A DNA stretch of 64,000 nt from assembly GCF_000219215.1 (NCBI RefSeq), contig NC_015726.1:682001-746000 (forward strand). The letters are read 5' to 3'. Under the pieces are notes generated by a model. It searched no databases and was not told where the DNA came from. It saw only the letters and a list, made by a program, of their open reading frames with translations. The position numbers were made by a program, and so were the translations under genes. The DNA is from Cupriavidus necator N-1 (GTDB lineage: Bacteria; Pseudomonadota; Gammaproteobacteria; Burkholderiales; Burkholderiaceae). Shown here in pieces: positions 8,934 through 17,628 of the stretch. The first letter of the stretch is position 1. The number at the start of each line of letters is the position of its first letter.

Positions 8934-10044
8934 GCGCAGGCACCGCACCGACAACAAAGGAGACGGTCTTGACATCCGCCCCTCCCTGAAGGGAGGGGAT
9001 TCCCTCTGCAGGCGATCGATGTCCCGATCGGGCAAGGATATTTAGCGCAGCGTTCACATCGCGATCATGTACAGCACCGCATTCACTGCATACCCACTGC
9101 CTTATTCCAAGGTCTGCGATACCTTTCGGCCTCTCCGGCGGCATCGCGTCGCACGAAGAACAAACCTGGGTGGTGAAACGTTCGTCGATTTCCTCATACC
9201 ACGCGCCATGCGCAATCGCCTTGTACGCGAGCATTGTGCGGAAGGACGACCAGCCCGCATCGAGGACGGACTTCGCCATGCTGGTCCTGGCGAGGCCGGC
9301 GGCATTCACATTACCCACCGCGATGTAGTCGAAGTCCCGCACGATGCGATGCGAGAGCTTGTGCAGGAAGTCGCGCCGCGCATTGGCGATGCGCGCGTGG
9401 AGGTTCGTGGCCTGTCGTTTCTTGCGCGCCCGTTGCGCCTTGGCAAGGGCTTGCTCGAGTTGGCCAAGGTGACGCGGATTCTCGATCTTCTCGCCCGTGG
9501 AAAGCGTGGCAAGGTCCTTCAAGCCCAGATCGATGCCGACACCGCGGGCCGGGGACCGGGCGTGAGTATCGGCAACTTCGATCACGATGTTCAGGAACCA
9601 GTTGCCTCGCGCGTCGCGAGAGAAATTCGTGCCGTCCTTGATCTTGCCTTCGGGAAGAGACCTGCAGTTGAACACGCGAAACGTGTTGCCGGCAAAGCGG
9701 AATGCGTCGCCCGAGCGCTTGAGATCCCGCCCCTTGAGCGGCACCCAGCCGAGGGATCTGCGGCCGCGATAGCGCAGGTACGGCCGGCGATGCTGGCTAC
9801 GCGACTTGGCGTACTGCTCGCAAACCGCGTTGACGGTGCCGGAATGGATACGGAGTTCCTTGCTGCTGCCGGTGGTCAACACGTTCAGATCGAAACCCGT
9901 GGGCCATTTCTTGCCCCATTTCAGCGCGTGCTTCTGTGTGTCATTGCAGAAGTTCCAAACGTAGTTCACCGCGCGGCTCTGCTGATTGAGCAGGCCGTTC
10001 AGCGACTTTACCCGGTAGCGATAGACGAGAAGCATGCCGGTCAT
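8848..10044 (-). CDS. tnpB: RNA-guided nuclease TnpB (OrfB, zinc-ribbon)
   Basis: From ATG 10044 (MTGMLLVYRYRVKSLNGLL) the frame is 398 residues; ATG 10035 is an alternative start. The RuvC-like core shows D172 in GVGIDLGLKD and D329 in HDRDVNAALNIL, and the zinc ribbon is CSSC...CSEC. The usual RuvC-II glutamate (consensus VVEDLN) is replaced: the sequence reads IAVGNVNA with G244 there. A nearby EEIDERFTTQ could supply a substitute acid. There is no stop codon inside the element: the frame reads through the right-end hairpin into host DNA and stops antisense within the amidinotransferase-like gene, so about 40 C-terminal residues are host-derived. TnpB uses an RNA from the element right end as guide. 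The typical length is about 370-400 residues. Confidence 0.85.
   Translation of the reverse strand: MTGMLLVYRYRVKSLNGLLNQQSRAVNYVWNFCNDTQKHALKWGKKWPTGFDLNVLTTGSSKELRIHSGTVNAVCEQYAKSRSQHRRPYLRYRGRRSLGWVPLKGRDLKRSGDAFRFAGNTFRVFNCRSLPEGKIKDGTNFSRDARGNWFLNIVIEVADTHARSPARGVGIDLGLKDLATLSTGEKIENPRHLGQLEQALAKAQRARKKRQATNLHARIANARRDFLHKLSHRIVRDFDYIAVGNVNAAGLARTSMAKSVLDAGWSSFRTMLAYKAIAHGAWYEEIDERFTTQVCSSCDAMPPERPKGIADLGIRQWVCSECGAVHDRDVNAALNILARSGHRSPAEGIPSLQGGADVKTVSFVVGAVPALRPPPRRCPARCGDPGAASCNRRRRRTA
8979..8998. repeat. Right-end hairpin of the TnpB element
   Basis: CCCCTCCC, loop TGAA and GGGAGGGG form a perfect 8-bp stem next to the RE boundary. In related elements this region folds as the recognition hairpin and forms part of the omega/reRNA 3' scaffold, with the guide copied from adjacent host DNA. 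Confidence 0.8.
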
Positions 10045-10086
10045 TCTAAATTGGGATTGCTTGCTGCCGGCAGCACTCCTTTCACT

Positions 10087-10106
10087 CCCCGCCCTGAAGG
10101 TCGGGG
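10087..10106. repeat. Left-end hairpin of the TnpB element
   Basis: CCCCGCCC, loop TGAA and GGTCGGGG form a stem with one mismatch, the same design as the right-end hairpin. It sits 18 bases before the ocd start codon, and could also affect ocd translation if present on its mRNA. Confidence 0.75.
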
Positions 10107-10112
10107 TTTCTC

Positions 10113-10124
10113 GGAGCAAGTCTG
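10113..10124 (+). promoter_or_regulatory. Replacement ribosome-binding site for ocd supplied by the TnpB element end
   Basis: GGAG at 10113-10116 lies eight bases before the ocd ATG and belongs to the inserted element. The native AGGAG (8958-8962) is now about 1.16 kb upstream. The spacing of the new site is normal, so ocd may still be translated, although its transcript must now cross or start within the element. Confidence 0.55.
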
Positions 10125-11210
10125 ATGAAAAGCACCGCCCGATCCCTGTTCCTGGACGCCAGCGACGTGGCCCGCCTGGTGGCCGCCATCGGCCCGCAGG
10201 CCGCTATCGTGGATCTGGCCGGGCAGGTCCGGCAGGCCTTCCTGCGCTGGCACGATTTCGACAAGTCCGCGCGGCTGGCCAGCCATTCCGCGCGTGGCGT
10301 GATCGAGCTGATGCCGGTCAGCGACGGCGTCCAGTATGCATTCAAGTATGTGAACGGCCATCCGCGCAATGCGCTGCACGGCATGCCGACGGTGATGGCC
10401 TGCGGCTTGCTGGCCGAAGTGGAAACCGGCTTCCCGCTGATGCTGGCCGACCTGACGCTGGCCACCGCGCTGCGCACCGCGGCCACCTCGGCGCTGGCGG
10501 CACGCGCCATGGCGCGGCCCGGTGCGGCGACCATGGCGCTGATCGGCAACGGCGCGCAGGCCGAGTTCCAGGTGCTGGCCTTTCAGGCGATGCTGGGCGT
10601 GCGCGAGATCGCCGCCTATGACATCGATCCGGCCGCCACCACCCGGCTGATGCGCAACCTTGCTGGCGTACCCGGTCTTTCGATCCGCCGCGCCGGATCG
10701 ATCGAGGCCGCCCTGGCCGGGGCGGACATTGTCTCAACGGTCACCGCCGACAAGACTCGCGCCACCATCCTCACGCCGGAAATGGTGCGGCCTGGCATGC
10801 ACCTTAATGCGGTAGGCGGCGACTGCCCCGGTAAGACTGAACTGCATCCCGATATCCTGCGCCGCGCGCGCATCGTGGTGGAGTACGAAGCCCAGACGCG
10901 CATCGAAGGCGAGATCCAGCAGTTGCCCGCCGACGCGCCGGTGACCGAGCTGTGGCAGGTGCTGGCCGGCCACGCGCCCGGCCGCGCGGCGGCGGACGAG
11001 GTGACCGTATTCGATTCGGTTGGGTTTGCGCTGGAAGACTACGCCGCGCTGCGCTGGCTCTACGCCGCAGCGCAGGCGCACCGGGCGGGCAGGGCGGTTG
11101 AACTGGTGGCGATGCCGCCGGATCCGCGCAACCTGTACGGGTGGATGATGGCGCAGGCCGACGGCGACGAAGCCGGGCTGGCAACGCCCCGGCAGGCGGC
11201 AGTGGCCTGA
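10125..11210 (+). CDS. ocd: Ornithine cyclodeaminase
   Basis: The protein is 361 residues, close to the family norm of about 350. It has the OCD/mu-crystallin layout: an N-terminal substrate region with RGVIELMPV and KYVNGHP, a central Rossmann fold for NAD (MALIGNGAQAEFQ at about 137-149) and the catalytic-region motif HLNAVGGDCPGKTEL. The enzyme converts L-ornithine to L-proline and ammonia with NAD recycled in the active site. It originally followed the amidinotransferase-like gene directly; a TnpB element now separates them and has displaced the native ribosome-binding site. Distal relatives act as alanine dehydrogenases or lysine cyclodeaminases, but the length and DCPGKTEL motif favour ornithine. 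Confidence 0.9.
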   Translation: MKSTARSLFLDASDVARLVAAIGPQAAIVDLAGQVRQAFLRWHDFDKSARLASHSARGVIELMPVSDGVQYAFKYVNGHPRNALHGMPTVMACGLLAEVETGFPLMLADLTLATALRTAATSALAARAMARPGAATMALIGNGAQAEFQVLAFQAMLGVREIAAYDIDPAATTRLMRNLAGVPGLSIRRAGSIEAALAGADIVSTVTADKTRATILTPEMVRPGMHLNAVGGDCPGKTELHPDILRRARIVVEYEAQTRIEGEIQQLPADAPVTELWQVLAGHAPGRAAADEVTVFDSVGFALEDYAALRWLYAAAQAHRAGRAVELVAMPPDPRNLYGWMMAQADGDEAGLATPRQAAVA

Positions 11211-11221
11211 GGCCGCAGGCG

Positions 11222-11248
11222 ATACCGGGGCCGGCATGGCCCCGGTAT
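11222..11248. terminator. Hairpin between convergent ocd and the HTH gene
   Basis: A perfect 11-bp stem (ATACCGGGGCC / GGCCCCGGTAT) with loop GGCAT lies 11 bp after the ocd stop and 10 bp from the convergent gene's stop. There is no T-tract on either strand, so it is a terminator-like or transcript-stabilising hairpin. Confidence 0.5.
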
Positions 11249-11258
11249 GCAGCCGTGC

Positions 11259-11855
11259 TCAGGCGGTGCGGCCCATCATCAGCTGGGCGCGCAGGAAGCC
11301 CTTGACCTCTTCCAGCGACGGCGTCTTCAGGAACACCATGATGCCCCAGTGCTGCAGGGCATCGGCCACGCCTTCATAGGCCTGGCGGTTGGTGATCACG
11401 GCAAAGATCACGTGCTGGCTGGCAAAGAAATTCTGCAGCTTCTCGATGGTGGCCGACTCGGCGTCGTTCAGTTCGTCGACGTAGTACAGCACCACGCGCG
11501 GATGCTCGCTGACCGAGGTGATGACGGTATCCAGCACATCGTCGACCACCACGCTCTTGAGCGGCAGCCCCCACTTGGCAAGCTGGGCGTGGATGCGCTG
11601 CGCTTCCTGGTGGTTGGGGTGGAACACCACCAGGTCCAGGCCGTGCGGCGACGCCGATTCCGGCCCGATGCGCGTCGCCAGCAGGCGGTGCACGGTTTCC
11701 TTGTGGATGCGCCGATGGCCGCCGTTGGTCTTCCAGGCGCCAAGTTCGCCGCGTTCGACCATCTTCTGGACGGTGCCCAGAGAGACGTTAAGCAGTTTTG
11801 CCGCTGTACGCGTGCTGTAATAAGGCTTTTCAGCCAGTGCCGGATCCAGTTTCAT
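11259..11855 (-). CDS. Excisionase/MerR-type HTH protein with C-terminal receiver-like domain
   Basis: The protein is 198 residues. The N-terminus has a winged-helix of the excisionase/MerR type (YYSTRTAAKLLNVSLGTVQ ... GELGAWKTNGGHRRI, about 12-50), where GGHRRI is the usual wing. Residues about 72-190 form alternating alpha/beta segments (LDLVVFHPN, LPLKSVVVDDVLD, HPRVVLYYVDELND, HVIFAVITN, IMVFLKTPSLEEVKGFL) resembling a response-regulator fold, including a lysine-containing VFLKTPS stretch. It may therefore sense a signal or partner rather than excise DNA. No integrase is nearby. The function is unknown. Confidence 0.75.
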   Translation of the reverse strand: MKLDPALAEKPYYSTRTAAKLLNVSLGTVQKMVERGELGAWKTNGGHRRIHKETVHRLLATRIGPESASPHGLDLVVFHPNHQEAQRIHAQLAKWGLPLKSVVVDDVLDTVITSVSEHPRVVLYYVDELNDAESATIEKLQNFFASQHVIFAVITNRQAYEGVADALQHWGIMVFLKTPSLEEVKGFLRAQLMMGRTA

Positions 11856-12349
11856 CCCATCACCCGTGGTCCTGAAGGCAGCCGCGCCGGGACGGCGCCC
11901 GCGGCGCCAGGCACAAGCGCCGCGCGGTAGTCACTGCCAATGGTTGACTGACCCTGTGTCCTGGCCCGCTCCCCCGCCGGCCGGACGGCTTTCGTTATAA
12001 ATTTGTTATTTCTTTCATTTCCAGCCGATCAGCGACTTTCTGGACATATTGAATGTCTGGGACTCTGATCTGCTGGAAGCCAATAATATGCCGCAAACGC
12101 CAATCGATCTGTAAGAAAAAACATAATTCCATCGCGTATTGGTTGTTTAACGCACATTGGTGCTTGCAGGCAGACACGACAGTAACGCAGACATGGATTT
12201 GCAGGGGTGGTTCCCCATGGCTGGACACAGCGTCTGAAGCATCCGCTGAATACAGCGGCCGCTTCAGAGTCCTGTCGTGACGTGACAGATCGCGTGGCAT
12301 GGCCCGCGCTGCTGCCCTCGGTTCACGGTCCGCGCTTCACCGCGGCACT
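11856..12349. other. Gene-poor spacer with a low-GC patch
   Basis: This 494-bp spacer holds no gene I can support. Bases about 11985-12170 are distinctly AT-rich (for example TTATAAATTTGTTATTTC and AAGAAAAAACATAATTCC) against the GC-rich background. A minus-strand frame at 11995-12132 could encode a 45-residue peptide (MELCFFLQIDWRLRHIIGFQ...) with AT-rich codons unlike its neighbours. The patch could hold promoters for the flanking genes or be a remnant of transferred DNA. Confidence 0.4.
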
Positions 12350-13658
<1,309 letters not shown>

Positions 13659-13669
<11 letters not shown>

Positions 13670-15608
13670 GCTTTGCATCCTGTGGGTTGGCGTCGTGCCG
13701 TGCCAGCGGCAGCACCAGCGTGAAGCAGGCGCCGCCGTCCGGGTGGTTGGCGGCGGACAGGCTGCCGCCGTTTTCATTGAGGATGCCGGCCGACAGCGTG
13801 AGGCCGAGCCCCAGGCCTTGCCCGGCGGGCTTGGTGGTGAAGAAGGGCTCGAACAGCCGTGCGAAGGCTTCCTCGGACAAGCCGGCGCCGTTGTCGCGCA
13901 CGGTCAGGTGGACCATGGCGCCCGCCACGTGCGCGTGCAGCGCAATGCGCGGCGCGGACTGGCCGGCGACGGCATCGAGCGCGTTGCCGAGCAGGTTCAC
14001 CAGCACCTGTTCCAGGCGGTTGGGATCGCACACCACCGCCAGCGTCGGATCGATATCGCGCTGGAGCGCGGGCTGGACCGCGTCCACGCGTGTCTGCAGC
14101 AGGAACAGCGCGTTGTCCACCGCTTCGGCCAGCCTGGCCTGGCGGCGGCCGTTGCCGGACTTGCGTGCAAACGACTTGAGCGCGCCGGTGATGCGGCCCA
14201 TGCGCTCGACCAGCCCGATGATGGTGTCGAGGTTGGTGCGCACGGTGGCGTAGTCGCCGCGCTCGAGGAACTTGCCGGTGTTGCCGGAGATGGTGCGCAG
14301 CGCCGCCAGCGGCTGGTTCAGTTCATGCGCGATGCCGGTCGACATCTGGCCCACGGCGGCCAGCTTGCCTGCCTGCAGCAGCCCGTCCTGGGCCTGGCGC
14401 AGCACGGTCTCGGCACGGATGCGTTCGGCTACCTCGGCCTGCAGGCGCTGGTTGGAGGTGGACAGGTCGGCGGTGCGATCGGCCACCTTGCGCTCCAGCT
14501 CGCTGTTGGCCGCCTCCAGCGCGGCGCGCGCCGCCAGGCGCTCGTTGACGATGCGCCGGCGCACGTTCCACGCCGCCCCCAGCAGCAGCACGAAGGCGCT
14601 CAGCACGCCGGCCAGCGCCGCCGTGTTGAGCGCGGCCACGCGCGCCTGCGAGGTATTGGTCAGCAGCGTCAGCTGCCAGTCGGTGCCGGGCAGCGCGGCA
14701 TGCTGCGCCAGCATCGGCGGGCCGCTGCGCAGGCGCACCAGTTCGTCGCTGCTGCCGCCGTTGCCGTTGTTCAGCTTGCGCACCAGGGTCAGCGGCAACT
14801 GCGGCAGCGGGGCGCGATTGTACTGCAGGCTGCGCGTCAGCCGCTCGCGCGCCTCGGGTGACAGGGGGCGCAGCGCAGCCAGCTTCCACGACGGGTCCGA
14901 GGCCAGGATCACCACGCCGTTCTCGTCGGTCAGCAGCATCTGGCTGTCGGCGCCCTGCCAGCGGTTCTCCAGCGGCTCCAGACCGATCTTGACCACCGCC
15001 ACGCCGACCGGGTTGTCGCGCTCGCCCAGCGGCGCCGACAGGTAGTAGCCCGATTCGCTGCGGGTGGTGCCCACGCCGTAGAAGCGGCCCAGCTGGCCGT
15101 CCATGGCCGACTGGAAGTACGGGCGGAAACTCAGCGCTTCGCCCAGGTAGCTGTCCGGGCGCTGCCAGTTGCTGCTGGCCAGCACCTTGCCGTGCGCATC
15201 CAGCACATAGATCACGCGCGTGCCGGCGCGGGTATTGAGGGCGCTCAGGTAGTCATTGGCGCGTGCCGCGCGGGCGGCGTCGTCCGGGCGCAGCAGCAGC
15301 GCGGCGATGCGCTCGTCCAGCGACAGCAGGCCGGGCACGTAGTCGTAGTGGGCCAGCTCGCTTTCCAGTGCCTGCGTGTACAGCCGCAACTGCACCTGGC
15401 CGCGTTCGGCCTGGCGCGCCAGCGCGGTGTCGTAGCTGTAGCGGTAGCCGAGCGAGCCGGCCAGGCCCACCAGCACGGCCAGCGCCAGCAGTGCGAGCAG
15501 CGGCGCAAGGCCGCGCAGGCCGTGGGGCAGGCGCGAGCTGGCGGGTGCGGCGGACGCAGGTGCGGTGGCGCGGGTGGTATCGCCGGGAGGATGTAGCGGA
15601 CCGGTCAT
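13659..15608 (-). CDS. dctB: C4-dicarboxylate sensor histidine kinase DctB
   Basis: The protein is 649 residues from ATG 15608 (MTGPLHPPGD). Two membrane helices (about 33-55 and 325-345) bound a periplasmic double PDC/PAS sensor with typical DctB features (TRSESGYYLSAPLGERDNPVGVAVVK). A coiled-coil linker follows, then the H-box GIAHELNQPLAALRT with the phosphorylated His. The HATPase_c region includes VNLLGNALDA and GLGLGLTLSAGIL. In the family it senses external succinate, fumarate or malate, often together with DctA, and phosphorylates DctD. It is separated from dctA by 166 bp containing an intrinsic terminator, so it likely has its own promoter. Confidence 0.92.
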
Positions 15609-15718
15609 CAGGTGTTGGGTGAGGCAGGTGGCAAAGCCGCCGCGCGGGCAGGACGGGCGGGGGCCGGCGCGGGTGCCTACTTTTACCACACCAGGGGGGC
15701 AGTGCCGCGCCAGAATGC

Positions 15719-15752
15719 AAAAAGGCCCGGTTGCCGTATCGGCAACCGGGCC
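15719..15752 (-). terminator. Rho-independent terminator of dctA
   Basis: A perfect 12-bp GC-rich stem (15724-15735 with 15741-15752, loop 15736-15740) is followed on the minus strand by TTTTT (15723-15719). It lies 22 bp after the dctA stop. Confidence 0.9.
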
Positions 15753-15774
15753 CTGGCACGCCTGGCGGACGGTA

Positions 15775-17085
15775 TTACTTGCCCGCGAGGACCTGGGCAG
15801 GTGCCAGGCCGGTGGTGGTATCCGCGGCGGGTTCATCCTCCTCGGACGGTACCGGCGCGCCAATGGCGCCTTCGCTTTTGGCGACGACGGCGGTGGCAAT
15901 CGCATTGCCAAGCACATTGGTCACGGTGCGACCCATGTCGAGTACGTGGTCGATGCCCAGCACCAGCAGGATGCCGGCCTCCGGCAGGCCGAACATCGGC
16001 AGCACGGCGGCGACCACCACCAGCGAGGCGCGCGGCACGCCCGCGATGCCCTTGCTGGTGACAAGCAGGACCAGCAGCATGGTGATCTGCTGGGTCAGCG
16101 ACAGCTGGATGCCGTACACCTGCGCCACGAACAGCGCGGCAAACGAGGTGTACATGATCGAGCCATCCAGGTTGAACGAGTAGCCCAGCGGCAGCACGAA
16201 GTTGGTGATGCGCTCCTTGACGCCGAAGTGGGTCAGCTGGTCGATCACCTTCGGGTAGGCCGATTCGCTGCTGGCGGTGGCGAAGCCGATCATCAGCGGC
16301 GCGCGCATCATCTTGAGCAGGCGGAACACGTCGCGGCCCAGGAAGAAGTAGCCGCCGGCGATCAGCGCCACCCACAGCAGCGACAGCGCCAGGTACAGGC
16401 TGCCCAGCAGCTTGGCGTACACCACCAGCACGCCCAGGCCCTGCGCGGTGATCACCGCGGCGATCGCGCCGAACACGCCCACCGGGGCAAATGCCATCAC
16501 GTAGTTGGTGACCTTCAGCATCACCGTGGCGAGGCCTTCGATGCCTTGCAGCACGGGCTTGCCCACGCCGTCCTTGACCGTGCCCAGCGCAAAGCCGAAG
16601 AACAGCGAGAACACCACGATCTGCAGGATCTCGTTGTTCGCCATGGCCTCGACAAAGCTCTTGGGGAACATGTGGGCGATGAAGTCGCGCAGGTTCAGCG
16701 CGCCGGTCTTCAGGTTCGAGGCGGCGTCAGCCGGCGGCAGCGGCAGGTTCATGCCGTGGCCGGGCTCCAGCAGGTTGGCCATCACCAGGCCCAGCAGCAG
16801 CGAGGTGATCGAGGCGCCAACGAACCACATCATCGCCTTCAGGCCGATGCGGCCCACGGCGCGGCCATCGCCCATGCTGGCGATGCCGGCCACCAGCGTG
16901 GCGAACACCAGCGGGCCGATGATCATCTTGATCATCCGCAGGAATACATCGGTCAGGATGGACAGGTGGTCCGCAATCGATTTGGCGGTGGCGGCGTCCG
17001 GCGCCATGTTGTGCGCGGCGGTGCCGACCAGCACGCCTAGCAGCATCGCAATGAAGATCAGGGTGGGCAGTCGATTCAGTTTCAT
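15775..17085 (-). CDS. dctA: C4-dicarboxylate:cation symporter DctA
   Basis: The protein is 436 residues, normal for DctA. It has the DAACS/GltPh fold with family motifs: a serine-rich stretch in HP1 (FATASSESAYPKVID), NLDGSIMYTSFAALFVAQ in TM7, and VLGIDHVLDMGRTVTNVLGN near the C-terminus, where the aspartate and arginine contribute to dicarboxylate binding. It imports succinate, fumarate and malate across the inner membrane. A sigma-54 promoter (17348-17363) and tandem DctD-like sites (17435-17490) precede it, and dctB-dctD follow on the same strand. The 5' leader from that promoter would be about 250 nt. Confidence 0.94.
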   Translation of the reverse strand: MKLNRLPTLIFIAMLLGVLVGTAAHNMAPDAATAKSIADHLSILTDVFLRMIKMIIGPLVFATLVAGIASMGDGRAVGRIGLKAMMWFVGASITSLLLGLVMANLLEPGHGMNLPLPPADAASNLKTGALNLRDFIAHMFPKSFVEAMANNEILQIVVFSLFFGFALGTVKDGVGKPVLQGIEGLATVMLKVTNYVMAFAPVGVFGAIAAVITAQGLGVLVVYAKLLGSLYLALSLLWVALIAGGYFFLGRDVFRLLKMMRAPLMIGFATASSESAYPKVIDQLTHFGVKERITNFVLPLGYSFNLDGSIMYTSFAALFVAQVYGIQLSLTQQITMLLVLLVTSKGIAGVPRASLVVVAAVLPMFGLPEAGILLVLGIDHVLDMGRTVTNVLGNAIATAVVAKSEGAIGAPVPSEEDEPAADTTTGLAPAQVLAGK

Positions 17086-17347
17086 CGTGGATCAGGCCTC
17101 TGCGTCCGTCTCCTGTGGCAGGGACGGGCGTCTGTGTATTGCGGGAAGGCTGGGCGGCGATGTCGGGGCGCCGGGCCGGCCTTGTCGTGGTTCAGCGCGG
17201 CAACAGGTGCCGGGGGCTCGCCGGGGTGGCGTAGGGGGTGGGCAAGGCGGGGTCGGTCATGTGTGTCCTCCTTTGTTTTTGGCATCGGCCGGGACGCCGG
17301 GCGGCGTGCCGGCATACCCGTCTGGCGCTGTGGGCGGCGGCCTATAT

Positions 17348-17363
17348 TGCACGCGCCGTGCCA
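17348..17363 (-). promoter_or_regulatory. Sigma-54 promoter for dctA
   Basis: On the minus strand TGGCACGGCGCGTGCA has GG and GC separated by exactly ten bases, matching TGGCACG-N4-TTGCA with one mismatch. It lies about 260 bp upstream of the dctA ATG and reads toward it. The nearby activator is a sigma-54-dependent DctD. Confidence 0.8.
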
Positions 17364-17434
17364 GGCCGAAGGGGCTGCAGGCGTTGCACAACTTATTGAA
17401 TACAAAGGGGAAAAGGATGTGATTCCGGCGCACG

Positions 17435-17490
17435 GTTCGGGAATCCGGACCGGAATGCGACAACGCCGTTCGGGAATCCGAACGGCGTTG
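17435..17490. promoter_or_regulatory. Two phased upstream activator sites, probable DctD binding
   Basis: GTTCGGGAATCCG occurs at 17435-17447 and 17468-17480, 33 bp apart (about three helical turns). Each copy is the core of an inverted repeat. The second is perfect with 13-bp arms (CAACGCCGTTCGG / CCGAACGGCGTTG around GAAT) and the first has arms GGTTCGG / CCGGACC. They lie about 75-140 bp upstream of the sigma-54 promoter, the usual enhancer position. Confidence 0.7.
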
Positions 17491-17628
17491 TAGGTGTTAA
17501 CCCGCGGTTTTAAGGGGCTGGCGGCAGGCTCCCCGCTCCCGCACGCGGGACAGGGAGAGCAAGGCCCAGACAAGCTTGGGTGGCGTTGGCGCACCCTGCG
17601 CGAGCGGTCTGCGCCGGCGCCAGGGAAC

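Larger units (their letters stand above)
8966..10119 (-). mobile_element. TnpB-only IS200/IS605-type element (IS1341-like), inserted between ocd SD and start codon
   Basis: The element holds one tnpB gene and no tnpA. Both ends carry hairpins of the same design with a TGAA loop. The flanks share GTCT (8966-8969 and 10120-10123), so the exact edge can slide by four bases. Removing the element joins AAAGGAGACG to GTCTGATG, recreating an ideal ribosome-binding site eight bases from the ocd ATG. This defines the insertion point closely. IS200/IS605 elements move as single strands without inverted repeats or target duplication, consistent with these ends. Confidence 0.85.

Noticed and set aside
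6264..9035. A 923-codon open frame on the minus strand across ClC, lrp and amidinotransferase-like genes
   Set aside because: It is antisense to or out of frame with well-supported genes and encodes Gln/Arg/His-rich nonsense typical of GC-rich antisense frames.
15565..17040. A 491-codon plus-strand frame opposite dctA
   Set aside because: It is a shadow of a clear dctA gene and has Gln/His/Arg-rich composition.
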